From NCBI GenBank assembly GCA_023131935.1, contig JAGLYY010000238.1, forward strand, positions 1-8,424: DNA of 8,424 nt, read 5' to 3'. Shown here in pieces: positions 6,608-8,424 of the stretch. The position numbers and the translations under genes were made by a program. Numbering within the stretch: the first letter of the stretch is position 1; each line of letters opens with the position of its first letter. The stretch comes from Spirochaetales bacterium. GTDB taxonomy: Bacteria; Spirochaetota; Spirochaetia; JAGLYY01. A model generated the notes under the pieces. That model was not told the DNA's origin, did no database searches, and was given only the letters and a program-made list of their open reading frames with translations.

Positions 6608-7375
6608 ATGAAACGGAAACAATCATCTATCGGTTGCCTATTCTGGGTTGCCCTTATACTTCTTATCCTGGTGATTTTTCTCTTCAACAGGAAAACAATA
6701 GAAGAGGTCCTTGAAACCACAGGCTTCTCAGATCTAATTACCAAAGAGGAAAGACCTGAAGAAGAACCAGAGGTACATCGTGTTACCCCAAAGGGATCGG
6801 AAGACTCAAGTCCTGTCACCCCGGCGATAGAACCCACAGAGGAAGTAAGTCCTGAAGATGAACAGGATAATCAGACTGAAGCACCCACAGTTGTTTTGAA
6901 TCTAACCGAGGATGAGCCTGAGGAAAAACCTGCCCCCCCTCCCCCCAAGAAGAAACTTCGACGTTCAAAACTCTTCTTTGTAGAGATTGATGACGAAGGG
7001 CTTCCCCACCTTAAAGGGGTAGTACGCCCTGTGTATTACACTGATTCCCCCCTGACAGAAACTCTGGAGGTCCTTTTAAAGGGTCTATCACCTTCAGAGC
7101 TCAATATGGGATTCCTTTCTTTAATCCCTGAAGGAACAGAATTGTTGTCAGTTACTGTGAGCAACAGAATCGCGTTTATCAACTTCAATGAGATCATCCG
7201 GTTCAACACCTTCGGGTACGAAGGATATAAAGCCCAACTCATGCAGATTATTTACACCGCCACTGAGTTTTCAACGGTAGACTCGGTCCAGATACTTATC
7301 GAAGGAAACAGGGAGCAATATCTCGGTCCGGAAGGCTTCAATATCATGGATCCTCTTTACAGAAATTCTTTCTGA
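6608..7375 (+). CDS. Membrane-anchored GerMN-domain protein
   Basis: Counting from ATG 6608, this is a 255-residue protein. It has a short basic N-terminus, one transmembrane helix at about 9-27 and a long acidic, proline-rich linker at about 45-118 ending in PAPPPPKKKLRR. A GerMN (sporulation/spore-germination type) domain follows at about 120-235. Domain hallmarks are ETLEVLLKG, SLIPEGTELLSVTV, IAFINFNE and the IIYTATEFSTVDSVQILIEG end. In non-sporulating bacteria such domains sit outside the inner membrane in envelope proteins of mostly unknown role. The linker suggests it spans some periplasmic distance. An in-frame ATG at 6563 would add 15 residues, but it has no ribosome binding site and lies inside the ptsI promoter. 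At 6608 an AGGA is present but unusually close (1 nt), so the start remains uncertain. The gene is divergent from ptsI and convergent with tlyA. Confidence 0.9.
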   Translation: MKRKQSSIGCLFWVALILLILVIFLFNRKTIEEVLETTGFSDLITKEERPEEEPEVHRVTPKGSEDSSPVTPAIEPTEEVSPEDEQDNQTEAPTVVLNLTEDEPEEKPAPPPPKKKLRRSKLFFVEIDDEGLPHLKGVVRPVYYTDSPLTETLEVLLKGLSPSELNMGFLSLIPEGTELLSVTVSNRIAFINFNEIIRFNTFGYEGYKAQLMQIIYTATEFSTVDSVQILIEGNREQYLGPEGFNIMDPLYRNSF

Positions 7376-7475
7376 GTTTTAAGCTAAACGTGGGTTGTGC
7401 CACTATTGTTCAAATTTTCTTCATCACGCGCGGGATCATAATTCAGGCCGTCCTTTAACTTAATCCCACTGAATC

Positions 7476-7569
7476 GAGGCTGTTCTTAGCGCTATATATG
7501 GTGTCTTCATATTTTAATACCACTATATACAGCGCTGAAATTTATTACTATTAGTTACCGGACAGCCTC
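7476..7569. repeat. Long imperfect inverted repeat between convergent genes
   Basis: The inner arms 7488-7503 and 7521-7536 pair over 16 positions, both beginning with AGCGCT/TATAT, with one A-C mismatch and one G-U pair, around a 17-nt AT-rich loop. The outer arms GAGGCTGT (7476-7483) and ACAGCCTC (7562-7569) pair perfectly over 8 bp, extended by a G-U and a C-G pair. The two stems are separated by 2 nt on one side and 23 nt on the other. The right end stops 2 nt from the tlyA stop codon. It may be a bidirectional terminator or a decayed small mobile element with GAGGCTGT ends; no target duplication was found. Confidence 0.65.
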
Positions 7570-7571
7570 TA

Positions 7572-8339
7572 TTATAGCAATTTCCTTGCTTGTTCTGTTA
7601 TCTCCGGAAGGGTTGGCCCCGGTCCCTTTTTTAACAGCAGGAGAAACTCCTGGTTCCCTTTTTTACCCTGAATGGGGGAGATAAGTATCCTATGTGGGTA
7701 TGAACCTTCACTATAAAGTTTTTCGAGTGTGCCAAGGACAACCGACTTTCGTATTTCTCTACTCTTTATCACTCCGTTAAAATCCTCGTCACTATCTCTT
7801 ACTTCGAATTGAGGCTTTATCAGAGCTAAACACTCGCCGCCGGATGTAAGCGAAAGTATCTTTAATGCGGCCCCGGTTATAGACCGGAATGAAAGATCCG
7901 CTACCGCGGCGTATGGAACTGGTTTCAAGTGGTATATATCCATGATATTCGTACGCTCGTGCACTATAACCCGGGGGTCCCTGCGCAGAGAAAAAGCGAG
8001 TTGATTATATCCTACATCAACAGCGTGGACCTTCAATGCCCCGTGTTGTAAGAGACAGTCGGTGAAACCACCAGTTGAACAACCGGCGTCAAGAAACACC
8101 TTGCCCTCCACCTTATAGTTCCACTCTTTAAGGGCATACGCGAGTTTTACCCCACCTCGGGAGACATATCTTGGCCTTGAGATCGATAAAGCACTATTCT
8201 CCTGAAATAATCGCTGGGGATCTTTTACCCTTTCTCCCTGTACCAATACTTCACCACAAAGGACCCGGGCAAAGAGTTCTTTTTTTTCAATATCCGGGTA
8301 ACGATTTATTAGTATATCCAGCAGGGGTTTTTTCTTCAT
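7572..8339 (-). CDS. tlyA: TlyA-type rRNA 2'-O-methyltransferase (S4 plus FtsJ-like domain)
   Basis: TlyA proteins methylate rRNA ribose (C1409 in 16S and C1920 in 23S in mycobacteria, or only 23S in shorter forms) using S-adenosylmethionine. Older names call them hemolysins. The 255 residues show an N-terminal S4 RNA-binding domain at about 4-55 (LDILINRYPDIEKKELFARV, GEVLVQGERV), the linker YVSRGGVKL, and a Rossmann methylase with SAM motif DAGCSTGGFTDCLL (84-97), AVDVGYNQLAFSLRRDPRV and IKPQFEV. The expected K-D-K-E catalytic set can be placed at K65, D148, K175 and E231 (GNQEF), all present. Length is normal for the family. No strong ribosome binding site precedes the ATG at 8339. A putative promoter lies at 8367-8396. 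The gene is convergent with the GerMN gene. Confidence 0.95.
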   Translation of the reverse strand: MKKKPLLDILINRYPDIEKKELFARVLCGEVLVQGERVKDPQRLFQENSALSISRPRYVSRGGVKLAYALKEWNYKVEGKVFLDAGCSTGGFTDCLLQHGALKVHAVDVGYNQLAFSLRRDPRVIVHERTNIMDIYHLKPVPYAAVADLSFRSITGAALKILSLTSGGECLALIKPQFEVRDSDEDFNGVIKSREIRKSVVLGTLEKLYSEGSYPHRILISPIQGKKGNQEFLLLLKKGPGPTLPEITEQARKLL

Positions 8340-8366
8340 GACTCAATCTGTACATCTCAGCAGTTC

Positions 8367-8396
8367 ATTATGGCCCACTTGACTTGTTTGCTTCAA
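8367..8396 (-). promoter_or_regulatory. Possible tlyA promoter
   Basis: On the minus strand TTGAAG (8391-8396, 4 of 6) and CATAAT (8367-8372, 5 of 6) are 18 bp apart. A start near 8360 would give a leader of about 20 nt. The -10 overlaps the stop of the possible upstream reading-frame tail. The match is moderate, and read-through from an upstream gene is an alternative. Confidence 0.35.
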
Positions 8397-8424
8397 CCGG
8401 TTCCCGCGAAGACCTCCAGGAAAA
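8368..8424 (-). CDS. Possible C-terminal tail of an upstream gene, partial
   Basis: From the right edge one minus-strand frame is open for 18 codons, ending ...VEANKSSGP at a TAA directly followed by TGA. That would put a stop 28 nt before tlyA, an ordinary operon spacing. The fragment is too short to identify, and an open frame of this length at an edge can occur by chance. The xseB gene is a frequent upstream neighbour of tlyA in bacteria, but nothing in these residues confirms it. Confidence 0.25.
   Translation of the reverse strand, partial: FSWRSSREPVEANKSSGP

Noticed and set aside
7345..7385. Hairpin CAGAA/TTCTG at the GerMN stop followed by TTTT
   Set aside because: The stem is only 5 bp and AT-rich, and the T-run is short; too weak to call a terminator.

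Overview
The window looks like a piece of a bacterial chromosome. It holds four conserved housekeeping or cell-envelope genes on the right (about 3160-8340) and a more AT-rich accessory pair of exported proteins on the left (1-2650). A free-living or marine-type spirochaete is my best guess. The reasons are the ptsI-der-merR grouping, a membrane-anchored GerMN protein, a TlyA-type rRNA methylase and a large Ig-like exported protein in one place. This is inference from gene content and the lineage is not proven. Hand counts give roughly 50% GC in parts of ptsI and about 30-32% GC between about 1560 and 2940.

Layout from left to right: (1) Positions 1-1950, minus strand, hold a 650-codon reading frame that is open off the left edge. 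It encodes a membrane-anchored or exported protein with an Ig-like domain. (2) Positions 1964-2647, minus strand, encode a small exported protein of five tryptophan-marked repeats of about 40 residues, best read as a circularly closed five-bladed beta-propeller. It lies 13 nt upstream of the Ig-like gene, so the two probably form an operon. A sigma70-like promoter at 2872-2900 would give it a leader of about 217 nt. (3) Positions 2648-3157 have no convincing gene. They hold that promoter, a small hairpin and a cluster of CCTACAGCCT-type repeats. (4) Positions 3158-6535, minus strand, form a tight ptsI-der-merR operon: PTS Enzyme I, the ribosome-assembly GTPase Der and a minimal MerR-type regulator. 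(5) Positions 6608-7375, plus strand, encode a divergently transcribed GerMN-domain membrane protein. (6) Positions 7376-7571, between convergent genes, hold a long imperfect inverted repeat. (7) Positions 7572-8339, minus strand, encode TlyA, followed by the possible tail of another minus-strand gene at the right edge.

The clearest regulatory observation is a near-consensus promoter (TTGACA, 17 bp, TATAGT) lying inside the longest possible ptsI frame. It places the transcript start within a few bases of the internal ATG at 6535. That ATG gives Enzyme I its normal family length and active-site numbering, so ptsI is probably read from a leaderless or nearly leaderless mRNA. The most novel material is the propeller plus Ig-like exported pair. 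Within the Ig-like gene the base composition shifts sharply near codon 148, which suggests a mosaic origin.
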